A stretch of 64,000 bases of DNA. Origin: Leptodontidium sp. MPI-SDFR-AT-0119. Taxonomy: Eukaryota > Ascomycota > Leotiomycetes > Helotiales > Leptodontidiaceae. The stretch is taken from the NCBI GenBank assembly GCA_020726505.1, contig JAHLEZ010000025.1, positions 620,001-684,000 of the forward strand. The letters run 5' to 3'. The position numbers and the translations under genes were made by a program. Of the stretch, positions 1-10,609 are shown one piece after another. The notes beneath the pieces are model-generated. The model was not told where the DNA came from. It did not search any database and was given only the letters and a program-made list of their open reading frames with translations. Numbering within the stretch: the stretch's first letter is position 1; each line of letters opens with the position of its first letter.

Positions 1-2207
1 GCTTGTTAGTATTTATGATAAGATGCATCAGGAGTAGGTACCGGCGAGTTCAAGTAGGGTACACAGAGTATTAGGTGCCAGGTAGCTCAGATTAGGAAGT
101 CAATGGGTCTTACATGTTGTCCCAGTATCGTCGTGCATTACCGTTCCACCCCCAGTGTGGTACAGTCGGCATGTATCCTAAAACGCTATTCACCGTCTTT
201 GTCACAGTGCTAGAATATCCGAAGTATCTAGTGGTGTCAAAGTTAGTGATCTTCAACCTTAGAGCTAGAAAACCCTTACTTTGACCAATAGTACACCCCT
301 TCTTGTCCTGTTGAGTCCCAAGCCATTTCGCTACCAAAGGGGACTGCTTCAGAATTCCATTGAGTAGCACGAGACCTCATTGCTGTAGTTAGTGTCTGCG
401 CTTGAGTGGAGAGACCCTCACGAATGAGATCAGCAAGGATTTCGCCGAAAACGGTCTCGCCCATAAGCCCTACTCGATTATATCCAACATTGGTCTGCAT
501 TGCTCGGATGATGGTACTGTATGCTTGGTTGAGATACCAATTCCAAGTGTGGCTCTTGATGAGACTTGGGTAAGCCCTTCCAGCACGGTACAGACCCCAA
601 TATGCCGCAGCAACATGGACATAGTCATAGGCACGATCAGTTGCATATGCTGATGCTTTGTTCCAGGATGTCCAGCTCCTCCAGTCCATGCTGCTGTCAT
701 ACGTATACCCAGCAATGGCCCCTGGCTGGTAGTAGAAAATGCTCTTCCTCACTGCAAAATCAGACGTCTGGATAGTCTTCCATAAAACGCCATCGATGAA
801 TGATTCAAGCTTTGTAATTTCGTCCCCATTCGGTTGTACTGCTTGTTTTATGCATGCAGCCAGGAAGGATCCCGCACCAGCTTCATCGCTGAGGCCAGCA
901 ACCCAGACTCTCGAATCTTGCTTGACAATAGATCTTGTTTCATAGTCATAAGTCATCACCGAAGGCGCGCGTCCGAAAGGGTCTGATGTGTCGGTAAACC
1001 ATTGACTTGTCGTGAGGAACTGGCCAAGGTTTGCAACCGCCGTTGTTCCCGGCTTGGTGATATAGTAGTGTATCGTTTGCACTTTTCCATCGGCATAAGA
1101 TACGGTCAATCGAGCGCGGCCCCATGCGTTCTCAGAGGGAGTTACTGTGTAACGTCCGTTACCGGTCGAAACTAGTGCCAACGCGCCCGCTGGTTTCACA
1201 GTCGTTGAGCTGACAGAAGTCGACGCCTGGAGGAACAAATCGGCAGCTGAGCCTCTGGGAATGATATACCCCGGAACTCCTTGAGCAACAGGCGTCCCCG
1301 TTCCCTTGACAGTCGAGTCAAAATCTCTGACGCCGTTTTTCGCCACTGAGAATCGAAGCCCAAACTTCAGTGACCCGCCGGGCTGAAGTGTTCTTGAGGA
1401 GGGCTCATTCCATGGCTCCTTGCCAACCCACTCGTTCTCAGCCCAGGCCTTGCTCAATACTTGCCACTCGTAAAAGCCTTCAAAAACCTGACTGCCGTAA
1501 GCAGTGTCGTCGTAGTAAGCCTCTGCCAGGTTACGATAGGCTTCCATCGGTGTATCACCGAGAGGCGTGACCACTAGCGCTGGACCGATTCCACTTGTAG
1601 GTCCAATGCGAATCTGACCTGCGTGCATTCCGATATATGGATCGGAGAGGGAAGTTAAGCTTGCTATGTCAGTGGCCAGACGATTTGTGAAAATGCTGTT
1701 GAATTCTGCGGGGAAGCCTAAGCTTCCGATCTCGATGGCTGAAGCTCCAGAATTTTGAATGGTAAATTGGAGGCCAAGATCCCCAGACACATCAATCCAT
1801 TCCCGAGTAATGTTCAAGGGTCCAGTAGGAAGGGTTGGTGCAAGCGCGGACGCTGCCAATGCTGCTGTGGAAAGTGAGGTTATTTTCTTTCTTGACGTGG
1901 AGGAATCGCCGCTGATCCAGGCCGTGCTTCCTGATTGTCGGTAGCGAAACGTGATGTCACCCCAGTGATATTGACCATTTTTGGCTCGGCGAGAGAGGAA
2001 ATCAAAGGGAAGAAAGTCGAAAGTGCCACCTGCGGGCTTCAATGAGGCAAGAACTTGAGCATTGCGGACAATTTGCGCGTTGAAATTGGCGGTATTCAGA
2101 TTGATATAACCATCAGCAAGTCCCAAGGTATCTTGACACAATATTGTAGTAGTTAAAGTAGCAACCCAAACGAGGGTAACGAGAAGAAGTTGGGACATCG
2201 CAGTCAC
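1..2207 (-). CDS. DUF5695 secreted protein, 3' end beyond window
   Basis: The long first exon (2207-280) begins with a hydrophobic signal peptide (MSQLLLVTLVWVATL..., cleaved near ILC-QD); a second Met at 2198 is an equally good start. The body matches the fungal DUF5695 family, extracellular proteins of glycoside-hydrolase-like character whose activity is not established. The frame stops after GVYYWSK, but a 52-base intron (279-228; GTAAGG donor, CACTAAC branch, CTAG acceptor) restores the family continuation KYFGYSSTV...VPHWGWNGNARRYWDN in 227-114. A further GTAAGA donor at 113 leaves a split codon, and family members are longer, so the C terminus lies left of base 1. It is divergent from the GH43 gene. 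Family assignment is from recognition of conserved stretches; substrate is unknown. Confidence 0.8.
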
Positions 2208-3051
2208 AGCAGATGTTTCTGGGCTTCAAACTCACAGCCGAGAAATCGAAGGGCGAGAAACACAACGAGTAGTTACCAAGCGGGAGAGCTTGACAATATC
2301 AATAGTGTTGTTGATTTCAAGAGAGCATGAAAAATCGGCCCTGTGTTTTGAACTCCGGCGGATCGGACATTTTGGGATACATGTACCCTCGCTTATTTAT
2401 GACTGACCTGAATGGTGGACAAACTGATGGTCATCGCAAATAGCCGAAGAACATTTACCCTGTAGTATCTTGGAAAATGATGCGCGAAGGTACAAAAGGA
2501 AGGTACGACCACAGAGTTTTATGGTCGATATTGCTTAGAGTGGAGCAATGCGGACTATTTGTTAAGAAGCGGCGTGGATTATCAAAGGGACGAGAAGAGG
2601 GAACGCAGAATTCTCCGTGATAGTTTGAGAGAGAGGGGGTTTATCTTGGTACTGTTTGACCCAGCAATTTGTCCCTCTTTGTCCACCCTGGTTGTTCTCG
2701 CGTTTTGTTTCGAAGGCTGCGCCCTTTCTGATTAAAGCAATTTAAATGTAAAGGGAGGCCAAGTCTTAACTACTACCTGCTATTTGTGTCAGAATGCTGT
2801 GGCCGGGCCGGCTAGTGGGTACTATACGTACAACTGACTACGTTTGTCGCTCTTACTAGTACGCAGCTTCTGTATATAGTCTCCTGAGCTCTGCTAGCCT
2901 TTATTTTATATATAATTCTATCAACCTGCAACCTGTAACCTGCGAGTTCCTGCTCCTGTCCTTGTCATTGCTCGCATTTTGCCTTTATCTTTGTCCTCCT
3001 TTTCCCACTGTGCCTTTTCCCCAGCCTACCATAAATTAGACTACTTTTGTC
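2208..3051. promoter_or_regulatory. Shared divergent promoter region (DUF5695 / GH43)
   Basis: This 844-base gap separates the two divergent start codons and holds no convincing ORF. On the GH43 side a TATA-like TTTTATATATAATT lies near 2903, followed by a pyrimidine-rich leader (about 2950-3020) typical of fungal promoters just before ATG 3052. One GGCTAG (2810-2815) fits the loose GGCTAR site of XlnR-type regulators; a single short match is weak evidence. Co-regulation of the two secreted genes is inferred from the shared region. Confidence 0.5.
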
Positions 3052-4605
3052 ATGGCACCCACAGCATGGGGAGTACTTTTCCTGTCGCTCGCATTGCGAT
3101 GTTTTGTTTCCGCCTCCCAACATCTGCGTCGTCAAGCCGTTTCTTTCAGCTCTACTGGAAATCCAATCCTGGCCGATGGATCTATTTACTCAGCGGACCC
3201 TGCACCGATCGTGGTAGATGAAACTGTCTACATTCTAGCTGGTCGAGACGAGGCAGGACCCGCACAGAACAGCTTTATCATGAACGAATGGCAAATTTTT
3301 GAAGCCCGAGCCCCAAATCCTAATGGGGGTAGCTGGACTCTCAATCGAAATGTTGCACGACCTGGCAATGTATTTTCTTGGGCAGCACCAGGTACAGCCT
3401 ATGCGGGTCAAATCGTCAGGGGTTCCAACGGAAAGTTCTATCTGTACGCTCCTGTCACTCAGGCCAACGGTGCAAACTCAGATCCTTTTGCTATTGGGGT
3501 GGCGGTTTCAAATAGTATTCTTGGCCCCTATACAGATGCCCATCCATCCGGTCCGATTGTATCACAGACTGTGCCATCCCCAGGGAATAATATCCAGAAC
3601 ATCGATCCAACAGTGCTGGTGGATAGCGATGGCCGGGTATACATGTACTGGGGAACTTTTGGGCAGCTTAAGGCTTGCGAATTGGCATCAGACATGGTTA
3701 CAATTAAAAGCTCGGTCACCACAGTCACCTCTCTTACTGGCTTTTTTGAGGCTCCGTGGCTCATGAAACGAGGGAGTACATACTACATGCTGTATGCGGG
3801 CAACAACGCTGGGCAAAGTTCGCCCTGTACACCCACAAGCTACCATGCATGTATAGCCTATGGGACTGCATCAAGTCCGTTAGGTCCATGGACTTTCCGC
3901 GGCATCGTTCTTGACATTGTCTCATCTACAACCTCTCATCCTGGCGTTTACCAGCTCGGCGGTGAATGGTTCATCACATACCATACACGCGATGCCGTCG
4001 GCGGCACCCATTTCCGGCGCAGCATTGCCTTCGACAAGCTCACATGGGACGATACAACTTCTCCTCCACTAATCAAAAAGGTCATACCAACTCGTCGCCA
4101 AGGACCTGCCAACACACCAACCCGGAACATTGGGCCACGGGCTACGCCATCTTCTACCAATGCAAACCCGATTCAGTATTGGATAAAGGCAATCAATGAT
4201 GGCCGTGTGGAACAGAATCCACTCCCCCCGGACTATTGGTGCTCATACGCCGCTGAGCGGTCGCCCCAGACAAGTACGTTAACCTACCAATGGAACACGA
4301 CAGTACAACTCAATGGAGCAACGATGGCATTTTTCGCAGATCAGCCGGCAGGATCGAATATTGGGGTGCCGCCCCCAACTTCATGGCAGTTGGAGTACCT
4401 TACTTCTGCAGGGTCATGGGCGGCGGTTGTACTAACGAGTTCCGGAGGTTTCCCAACCGCCGCCACGGATTCGCCAAGAGAAGTAAGTTTTCAGACAATA
4501 TCAACTTCTTCTCTAAGGGCAGTCCTGAAGGCTTCGGGTTCAGGTGGTCAATATGGAGGAGTGGCTGTTAAGGAATGGACAGCGCTTGCACCGACTGCAT
4601 CGTGA
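3052..4605 (+). CDS. GH43 family glycoside hydrolase (arabinofuranosidase/xylosidase type), secreted
   Basis: Uninterrupted 517-residue ORF. Residues 1-22 form a signal peptide (MAPTAWGVLFLSLALRCFVSA). The five-bladed beta-propeller of GH43 follows with the expected acidic triad: Asp49 in SADPAPIVVD (general base), Asp185 in NIDPTVLVDSDG (pKa modulator) and Glu233 in FFEAPWLMKRG (general acid). A SHPGVYQLGGEWFITYH stretch around 295-311 is also typical. The last ~150 residues form a C-terminal beta domain. GH43 enzymes trim arabinose or xylose side chains from hemicellulose and pectin; the exact substrate cannot be read here. The ATG is preceded by a TATA element and a CT-rich leader. A nested overlapping ATG at 2979 is in another frame and is not used. 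Confidence 0.93.
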   Translation: MAPTAWGVLFLSLALRCFVSASQHLRRQAVSFSSTGNPILADGSIYSADPAPIVVDETVYILAGRDEAGPAQNSFIMNEWQIFEARAPNPNGGSWTLNRNVARPGNVFSWAAPGTAYAGQIVRGSNGKFYLYAPVTQANGANSDPFAIGVAVSNSILGPYTDAHPSGPIVSQTVPSPGNNIQNIDPTVLVDSDGRVYMYWGTFGQLKACELASDMVTIKSSVTTVTSLTGFFEAPWLMKRGSTYYMLYAGNNAGQSSPCTPTSYHACIAYGTASSPLGPWTFRGIVLDIVSSTTSHPGVYQLGGEWFITYHTRDAVGGTHFRRSIAFDKLTWDDTTSPPLIKKVIPTRRQGPANTPTRNIGPRATPSSTNANPIQYWIKAINDGRVEQNPLPPDYWCSYAAERSPQTSTLTYQWNTTVQLNGATMAFFADQPAGSNIGVPPPTSWQLEYLTSAGSWAAVVLTSSGGFPTAATDSPREVSFQTISTSSLRAVLKASGSGGQYGGVAVKEWTALAPTAS

Positions 4606-5112
4606 AGCAAGCACGCCAGAGAGGAGTTGAGAACCTCGAGAAATGAAATAGAGGTTGGGGTGATGTACATATTTCACGACGTGATTGTAGGCTAATTTAC
4701 GATTACAAAAGCCGAGTTTCTTTTAGAGCGAATCGATGAACGGATGAATGAGCGAAACAATGAATGGATACGCGGAATCGCACATTGGATATTCTATCCT
4801 ATGTATCGGTTGAGTCCATGCATATGCAGCTTTCATTTTCTCTCTCTTCTCTTCTTTTGTCTTATTTGCTTACTTACCTTAAGCTATCCCTATTACTTTT
4901 ACTTTACTGAAGAAGATTGAAGCAAACGTTTCACTTGGTACAACTGGCACATTCTCGGGTTATGTTACGCCGACGGGCTAATTCATTACCCCTGCCCGAC
5001 CCCAGAATGGAGGACGTCTTCTCTAAACTAGATCCTCATATAGTACTTGACGTTTCTTAATTTCTCTGGCCGTCTTCAACTATAGATTTGCACAGTAAAC
5101 ATAGTAGGAATT
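4606..5112. other. Intergenic, 3' region of GH43 gene
   Basis: No ORF of note. A T/C-rich tract (about 4830-4910) and a mildly AT-rich segment precede the MDR pseudogene start; nothing else is recognisable. Confidence 0.5.
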
Positions 5113-6318
5113 ATGCCTCTAACCCCCGAGACTATGCGCGCTCTCGTACTCTCAGCGTATAGTAAGCCGTCCACTTACCATATTAGAACCGTACCGACCC
5201 CAAAGATTAAAGAGCCTGATGAGGTTCTAATTAGAGTGTATGCTGCTGGTGTAAATCGAATCGATATCGATTTTGCAAATGGAATAGTAAAGGTAGCATC
5301 GGAAGCCACGTGAGTGCATCTTCCATTCTCCCAGACTGCATCCCCTCTCTATTGCTCCCATTTGGGGAACATAAGCTATTCTTCAACTAATACACGGTCT
5401 GCGAAGCAAAGTAACCAAGACTGAGTCGTCAATAGCTTTCCCTATATTCCGGGCTTTGATGCTGCTAGGGAGATTGCTGCAATAGGTTCCGCGGTTACAA
5501 GCCTCAAGGTTAGGGACGCAGTTTTGACGAGGGTACCAGACCGCTATCGCGGTACTTTCGCTAAATACTGCATCTCAACTTCATCCGCCACAGCGCTCAA
5601 GCCTGCATCCGTATCCTTCTCCGATGCGGCTACCATCCCCCTCGCGGGGTTGACTACACTACAGTCAATTTGGCGCGCCGAATCGGAGATCGCTGGAGGG
5701 CTTACAGGGAAGATAGTGCTTGTTCCCGGCGGGTTAAGTGGCGTGGGGAGCTTCGCGGTTCAGTTGCTAAGGAACGAATTTAGTGTTAGTAAAGTGATTA
5801 CAACTCTCTCTCCGGGGAAGATTACGATAGTAAAGAACTTGTGGGCGAAAGGGGGCAGTGAGATAGTGTACTTGGATTATACTAAGAAGGGTGTAAATGC
5901 GGCTATTAGAGAGGAAGGGGTAGACTTTATGTTTGATACTAGAGTAAACGCGATGGCAAGCCTTCGTTTAATCCGATCGAATGGAGTAATTGTCACTGTG
6001 AGTAAATTACCAGCGGGGGATGTGATAAAGTTGCGCCTACATTCATCCCCGTGGATTCTTGTGGTAGCTTTAAATCTCATAAATTAGTTAAATATCTGGA
6101 GAGCGAGTAGGTATAGTGTTAAGTATAATTACTTGTGGATGAAACCGGACAGGGAGGGGCTCGAGGAATTGGCATCATGGGTCGATGGAGGGAAGAAGGT
6201 AAAGCTAGTTGTAAGAAGGAAGTCGAGGCTTGAGGATTTGGAGGCCGTAATAGATGGCTGCGAGGAGGTCTTTAAGGGCAATAGTGGTCTTGGAAAGTTT
6301 GTCATTGAGATTATCTAA
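5113..6318 (+). pseudogene. Quinone oxidoreductase-like MDR (zinc-independent alcohol dehydrogenase family), broken by one stop
   Basis: Exon 1 (5113-5309) encodes MRALVLSAYSKPSTYHIRTV...DEVLIRVYAAGVNRIDIDFANG, the GroES-like start of medium-chain reductases. A 126-base intron (5310-5435; GTGAGT...AATAG) joins it in frame to FPYIPGFDAAREIAAIG, where the family usually has Gly rather than Arg. The Rossmann segment KIVLVPGGLSGVGSFAVQLL follows. At 6085-6087 there is a TAG, after which the same frame continues to a natural C terminus (YNYLWMKPDREGLEELASWVDGG...GKFVIEII) at 6318. A CAG or TGG to TAG change fits a single C-to-T or G-to-A transition. Alternatively an unrecognised intron removes the stop, but no good splice pair is visible there. 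The family uses NAD(P)H to reduce quinones or enones. Confidence 0.78.
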
Positions 6319-7073
6319 TGTACTGAAATTCAATAAAGTAATCAAGTGCAGCACATGTCGCAAATAGTCGCGCGATAGATTTATGTGATCCTAGCCTTGA
6401 ATTTGATTCGCTGTTTCGATACCTTTGTTCCCGGCTAAAATGGCTAATAATTACAGCCTCTAATCAAACCTCCAAAGGCTTGATTAATAACCCCGAAGTC
6501 AAGTGGAATAGCTATTCATAGTCAACGCCGAGAAAATCGACAAAGTTAAAGGCCTAGGCAATTAGATTTTAAAGGCTCTAGGACTATGCAAATTAGACGC
6601 AAGGACTCTTATTTTGGAAGATTAATAAGGGCTATGAATACTAGTATGGAGGGAAAGAAGTCTCATAACAATATAATAAGATAAGTAACATGTAGTGAGG
6701 TACGAGGAGGGTGCTTAGGTTAGGAAATAACCGTTTGATTAAATCTAAAGAGAGTAAAAGTAGAGGGGGGAAAAGGGAAAAAATATGTATTAAATAGAAT
6801 GTTTATATATATTATATCTATCGAATTATTTGTAAGTGTTAAGCCCTTTTATGTAAAAAGAGCTTACCCGGTCAGGCGACAAAGCAACACCCGATAGTCT
6901 TCCCTACCAAACTAGGAATATATTTTAATAAGCTAGGAGCTTGAAATATAATTGTCATAAGTCGAGTTAAAAAAAAAAGCACGACCTAAAAAGCGGAGGA
7001 AAGTAAGAACCAGTCAAAGTGAGTAGACTGTCCCGCTCGGTATCCTCTCCGCTCAGAATGCGGTGTTGATGTA
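6319..7073. other. AT-rich intergenic sequence, probable decayed repeat
   Basis: No coding signal survives. The composition is richer in A/T than the neighbouring genes and contains short purine runs (about 6730-6790) and an A-tract at 6968. It borders a Tc1 element and may be older transposon debris, but no homology is recognisable. Confidence 0.35.
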
Positions 7074-8435
7074 CAGTACTCCGTCAGAAGTATTAGCCAC
7101 GCCTGACTAAGCGAGAAAATCAAGAAGTGATCAACAACCCTCACTTAATAATATCGTAATAACTACTAATTGTATAACAAAAACAAGTAGACCAAAAGAA
7201 TCGCAAGAACCTCCCGATTAAAACCTGATATTTAGAAATTTATTTACAATTTTCAGAACTTCGTGTGCCACCCATTTGCCTCGAAACAAGCTGCAACTCG
7301 CCTCTCCATAGACTCAATGAACTCTTCAAAGAATGAAACAGGTATTGTGCCCCAGGCCTCTTTTAGCGCCTCTTCCATTGCAGTTCGGTCCTTTTTAGAC
7401 TTGCCGTTTGATTTCCAAAGCTCGGGGAACATCTTTGAGCACGTATCTTTGAGTCGTTTCCAGGCATGCTCGATCGGGTTAAGGTCTGGCGAATAAGGGG
7501 GCCAATCGGTAACATTTATACCCCTTTCTCTGAACCATTCTGTGACTTTTCGGGCAGTATAAATCGGCGCGTTATCTTGCATGAAAATAAGGTCGTTTGT
7601 GTAGTTCGGTACTACTAAATCCTCAAGAAGTGCCAGGTAGGAGTTTGCAAAGTACCCGTTTTTCTTAGACTCGAAGTCTCGCTCAAGAATCAACAGATCT
7701 GACCTCTCCCCGTCGCCCCAAAACGCTGCCGAAACCATTACACGCATCCCTTTACCCTTTTTATATGTTTTAACGTGCGAGGGCTTCCATTTGTCGACCG
7801 AATAACCCCAGACCCAAATAACCTTCCCCTCTTTACCCCGCTCTACTGAACACTCGTCACTCCACATGTATTTTCTCCACCTTCGAGTCTTCCAATGGGC
7901 ACGACACCGACACCATAGTAATCGCTGGGCAGCTACGTCTTCTGTAAGCTCCGGTCGACTCTTTGCGCGCCAGTGCTTTAGTCCTTCTTCCACTCCAAGT
8001 CGGTATATGTAGGAATCGCTCATAGGGAGGCCGGTGTGCTCTCGACGTTGTTTGTAGGTCAATTTCGGGTGAAGGCGTAGGCACATAAGCATACGACGTC
8101 TTGATCGACTATCGTACGTGACAGGAGTGCCACTGCGAGGTAGGGATTTGCCGTCATCACGTACTTGTATTGTGGCCAAGGTGTGTCGAATTGCCATGCG
8201 CGAATGGCCCGTGGCGGCGATGATTTTAGCCTGTGATTCGCCAGCCTCTTGTCGGCCTACGATCTTTCCCCTTTGGTAAGGAGATAATTCCTTACCCCTA
8301 GTCTTCGAGTTGCCATCGATATAGGGGGTGACGAATTGGTGGCATAGTTGTATGTTTAAGAAGGAGGAAGGAAACGCGGTTCGCGAAAAGTCGCGGTTTT
8401 AACGCGTTTCGGCTAATATTTAAAACGGGTCACTG
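7074..8435 (-). mobile_element. Tc1/mariner transposon, about 1.36 kb, TA target duplication
   Basis: The left end reads TA then CAGTACTCCGTCAGAAG...TATTAGCC (from 7072). The right end, read on the minus strand from 8437, is TA then CAGTGACCCGTTTTAAA...TATTAGCC. These are diverged terminal inverted repeats with TA at both outer edges, the normal target duplication of Tc1/mariner. A single transposase ORF fills the interior on the minus strand. Length is normal for a complete element. The ends share the outermost CAGT and the inner TATTAGCC but differ between, so the copy is aged. Confidence 0.72.
7253..8197 (-). CDS. Tc1-like DD34E transposase (start region out of frame)
   Basis: The 314-residue ORF holds a complete DDE catalytic core: first Asp in YMWSDECSVERG, second Asp in FMQDNAPIYTARKV, Glu in SPDLNPIEHAWKRLK, with 34 residues between the second Asp and the Glu. 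Upstream of Met 8197 the same frame stays open to about 8330 and encodes the helix-turn-helix N terminus (KELSPYQRGKIVG...AKIIAATGHS), so the annotated Met is internal. The likely original ATG near 8346 (MPPIRHP) is in another frame, which points to a one-base indel. The catalytic part could still be made; a DNA-binding full-length protein probably could not. Confidence 0.8.
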   Translation of the reverse strand: MAIRHTLATIQVRDDGKSLPRSGTPVTYDSRSRRRMLMCLRLHPKLTYKQRREHTGLPMSDSYIYRLGVEEGLKHWRAKSRPELTEDVAAQRLLWCRCRAHWKTRRWRKYMWSDECSVERGKEGKVIWVWGYSVDKWKPSHVKTYKKGKGMRVMVSAAFWGDGERSDLLILERDFESKKNGYFANSYLALLEDLVVPNYTNDLIFMQDNAPIYTARKVTEWFRERGINVTDWPPYSPDLNPIEHAWKRLKDTCSKMFPELWKSNGKSKKDRTAMEEALKEAWGTIPVSFFEEFIESMERRVAACFEANGWHTKF

Positions 8436-8523
8436 TATGGTTGATAGAACGGCTAGGCGTCTGAGCATTGGATAAGCGGTAGGCCTTGCATGAACAAGTC
8501 TTGAACAGGAACGTAGATAGAAG

Positions 8524-9661
8524 TCAGAGCGTCGTTTGGATTAGGAAATGCGTTAGCGTCCGATATACCGTTATAGATAGCCCAATTTGCCAGCGGGTTT
8601 TCCATTGGCTATCAATGTGGTTAATGTCTTGTCCGTTCACTAGATTTGAAGGATCTTGCTTTCTCTGCTGGTCCATACATGTTCTTTGAATAGTATAGCT
8701 CATGAATTCGATGGCGAAGCTGGGGTTGTGTTTTGCTGACACCCCCCAATAGCTCTGCAACCGCAGTTGTTTGGTAACCACATGCTTCTTTTACAAGATT
8801 TGGAAAAGTCACTCTGCAGAATGTTTCCGACATTTCTCTGTCGATATCACTGGTGATCCAAGTCGTACTTACCACAGGGGTCTCAACGGTTGGGCTCCAT
8901 CGCGTGTTCCATGTGGGATGGTTCGGTAGGTTTGCTGCTAATTCCCTAAGGATTTCTTCGGCCATGCGTAGTTTGGTCTCGTTGTTGCAATCAATCTGGA
9001 GCTCATGATCTTCTCCTAGGAGATTTATCCAGCCCTAGGAACCACCGATCTGATAAGAGTGTTAAGCGGGTGTCTGAGTGTTCGAAAAGGAAAAGAATGA
9101 GCACCGGTTGAATCTCGTTGAGGTTCGTGGAGGTTCGAAATACCTTCTGAGCCTCTTCTTTCCGGCCCGAAAACAACTCGAGGCGCTGTGAGGAAGTGAA
9201 TGACTCGGTTCCAAGGTCGACCGGCTCGCAGACTGTCGTCTCAGATGTTTCGAAAGGATAATAATGCAACGCTATTGAATACTATGAGAGAAAGGCACTC
9301 GGTGAGCAGAGGCAAGGCGAGATATGCAAAGATGAAGTAACATGGAGAACGATTGGAACGACGACTAGGTTGTCGAAGGAATTAAAGCAAGATGGCTGGT
9401 CAATTCCAGAGGTAGAACGTGAATACTGGTGAGAAGAAGGGCGGTAAGGTAACGTATGCGTGGATGCAGTTGTCGATTGAACTGAAATTGGTATGAGAGG
9501 GGGGTAGTCGGTGAGTAGAGCAAGGCGACCTGTGCAAAGATGAACTGAGGAGGGCACCTGTAGGTTTGCCTCGTTCCCAACCACTTCTTATGCATTGAAT
9601 AGTCCCAAGATGATCTATCCGTGTTTCTTCGAAGCATGGCCTCATTGTGGAAGATTATCAA
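8524..9661 (-). CDS. Hypothetical protein gene, multi-exon, not recognised
   Basis: Minus-strand coding potential lies in several frames. 9269-9068 reads HYYPFETSETTVCEPVDLG...; 9040-8690 reads GWINLLGEDHELQIDCNNE...MAEEILRELAANLPNHPTWNTRW and runs through an open CCTAG acceptor-like site; 8750-8524 continues in another frame. This suggests at least two introns or frameshifts. The stretch 9040-8690 has coherent, non-repetitive amino-acid composition. No domain is recognisable. Two similar ~40-base segments (9300 and 9510) share TTCATCTTTGCA...CGCCTTG on the minus strand. Exon limits are uncertain, and it may be a decayed gene. Confidence 0.35.
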
Positions 9662-9936
9662 GGTTTGTGAACGGCAAATCCGAACAGCTACAGTTTGCTT
9701 GACTGAGGACTATCATCGCCATAGGACGGAGGCAGAAATGCCATCACAATCGACGGAGCCTACTTCACGAGAGGAAATAATACTACTAGAACAGTTAGAC
9801 GAGATGGGACATCAATGAGTATCAATGCTAGAAAGTGAGGGAATCGGTCACATCCCAACGGGGTTCGCAATGTTAGCTTCCCTGGAATATGATTTGGATC
9901 ATGGCATTCTTCTGCTTTTGCAAAGGCTTTTTTTTT

Positions 9937-10191
9937 GAAGCTATTGGAATTACTCCGATATCTTGGCCTGCGAATTCCCCTAATTCGAATCGTATTGAAA
10001 CAATATGGGATTTAATGAAGAACTATATCCAAAAGCATTACCCCTAAGTGCATATATTTTGCAAGCGCTTAAGAGAAGTTATTCAAGAGGCCTGGGATTC
10101 AATCACTTTGGAGGAAATTAAGAGTCTCATTCGTACAATAACAGAGGTTATTGATGTAATTGTAGCTGATGGAGGTATAACAAAATTGTAG
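9937..10191 (+). pseudogene. Tc1/mariner transposase C-terminal remnant
   Basis: The plus frame reads GITPISWPANSPNSNRIETIWDLMKNYIQKHYP, a stop, then KRLREVIQEAWDSITLEEIKSLI...GGITKL and a natural stop. This is the C-terminal end of the DDE domain (SPDLNPIE-VW motif, here SPNSNRIETIW, keeping the catalytic Glu position) and the tail of Tc1-type transposases. The first two catalytic Asp residues and the N terminus are absent. It is a different family from the element at 7074-8435. Confidence 0.75.
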
Positions 10192-10296
10192 AATAATTAA
10201 AGCAACGATGCCTAGACTCACTTATTCGCGAAATATTTTAAAATTAGAGAATAATCTTTTGGTATTATAGGATATAATTAAAGGGTAGCTAAAATA

Positions 10297-10468
10297 TCTC
10301 GAAATGTGGTGTGATACCTACTTTAGTACCCATACAACGTTAAATCTCAGAACATGGTGTGATACCTACCTTAGAGCCTACAGCTTCAAGTCTCAGAGTG
10401 TAGTGTGATACTTACCTTAGCACGGTTTTGAGCCTTCGAATGTGGCGGTGATGCCTACGTTACCTACC
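10297..10468. repeat. Imperfect tandem repeat, about four units of 46-48 bases
   Basis: Units begin at 10297, 10345, 10391 and about 10437 with TCTC(A/G)... and share the core GTGTGATACCTACCTTAG. The fourth unit is more diverged (GGCGGTGATGCCTACGTTAC). It lies between two transposon remnants and may be part of the untranslated end of one of them. Confidence 0.6.
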
Positions 10469-10609
10469 TAAATTCCAATCTAGTCCGAGCCTAAGAGTTT
10501 TACTTAAGGTGAACTGGAATAAGATGTTACTGTCGGGATGAATCCACCTGGCATTCACCTACTCACGTGAGCATGCGACATTACGTGTCGGTTTTAGGCC
10601 ACAAAGAGA

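Noticed and set aside
9282..9661. Overlapping minus ORFs as separate small proteins
   Set aside because: Two frames overlap with no conserved character; treated as uncertain 5' part of one hypothetical gene.
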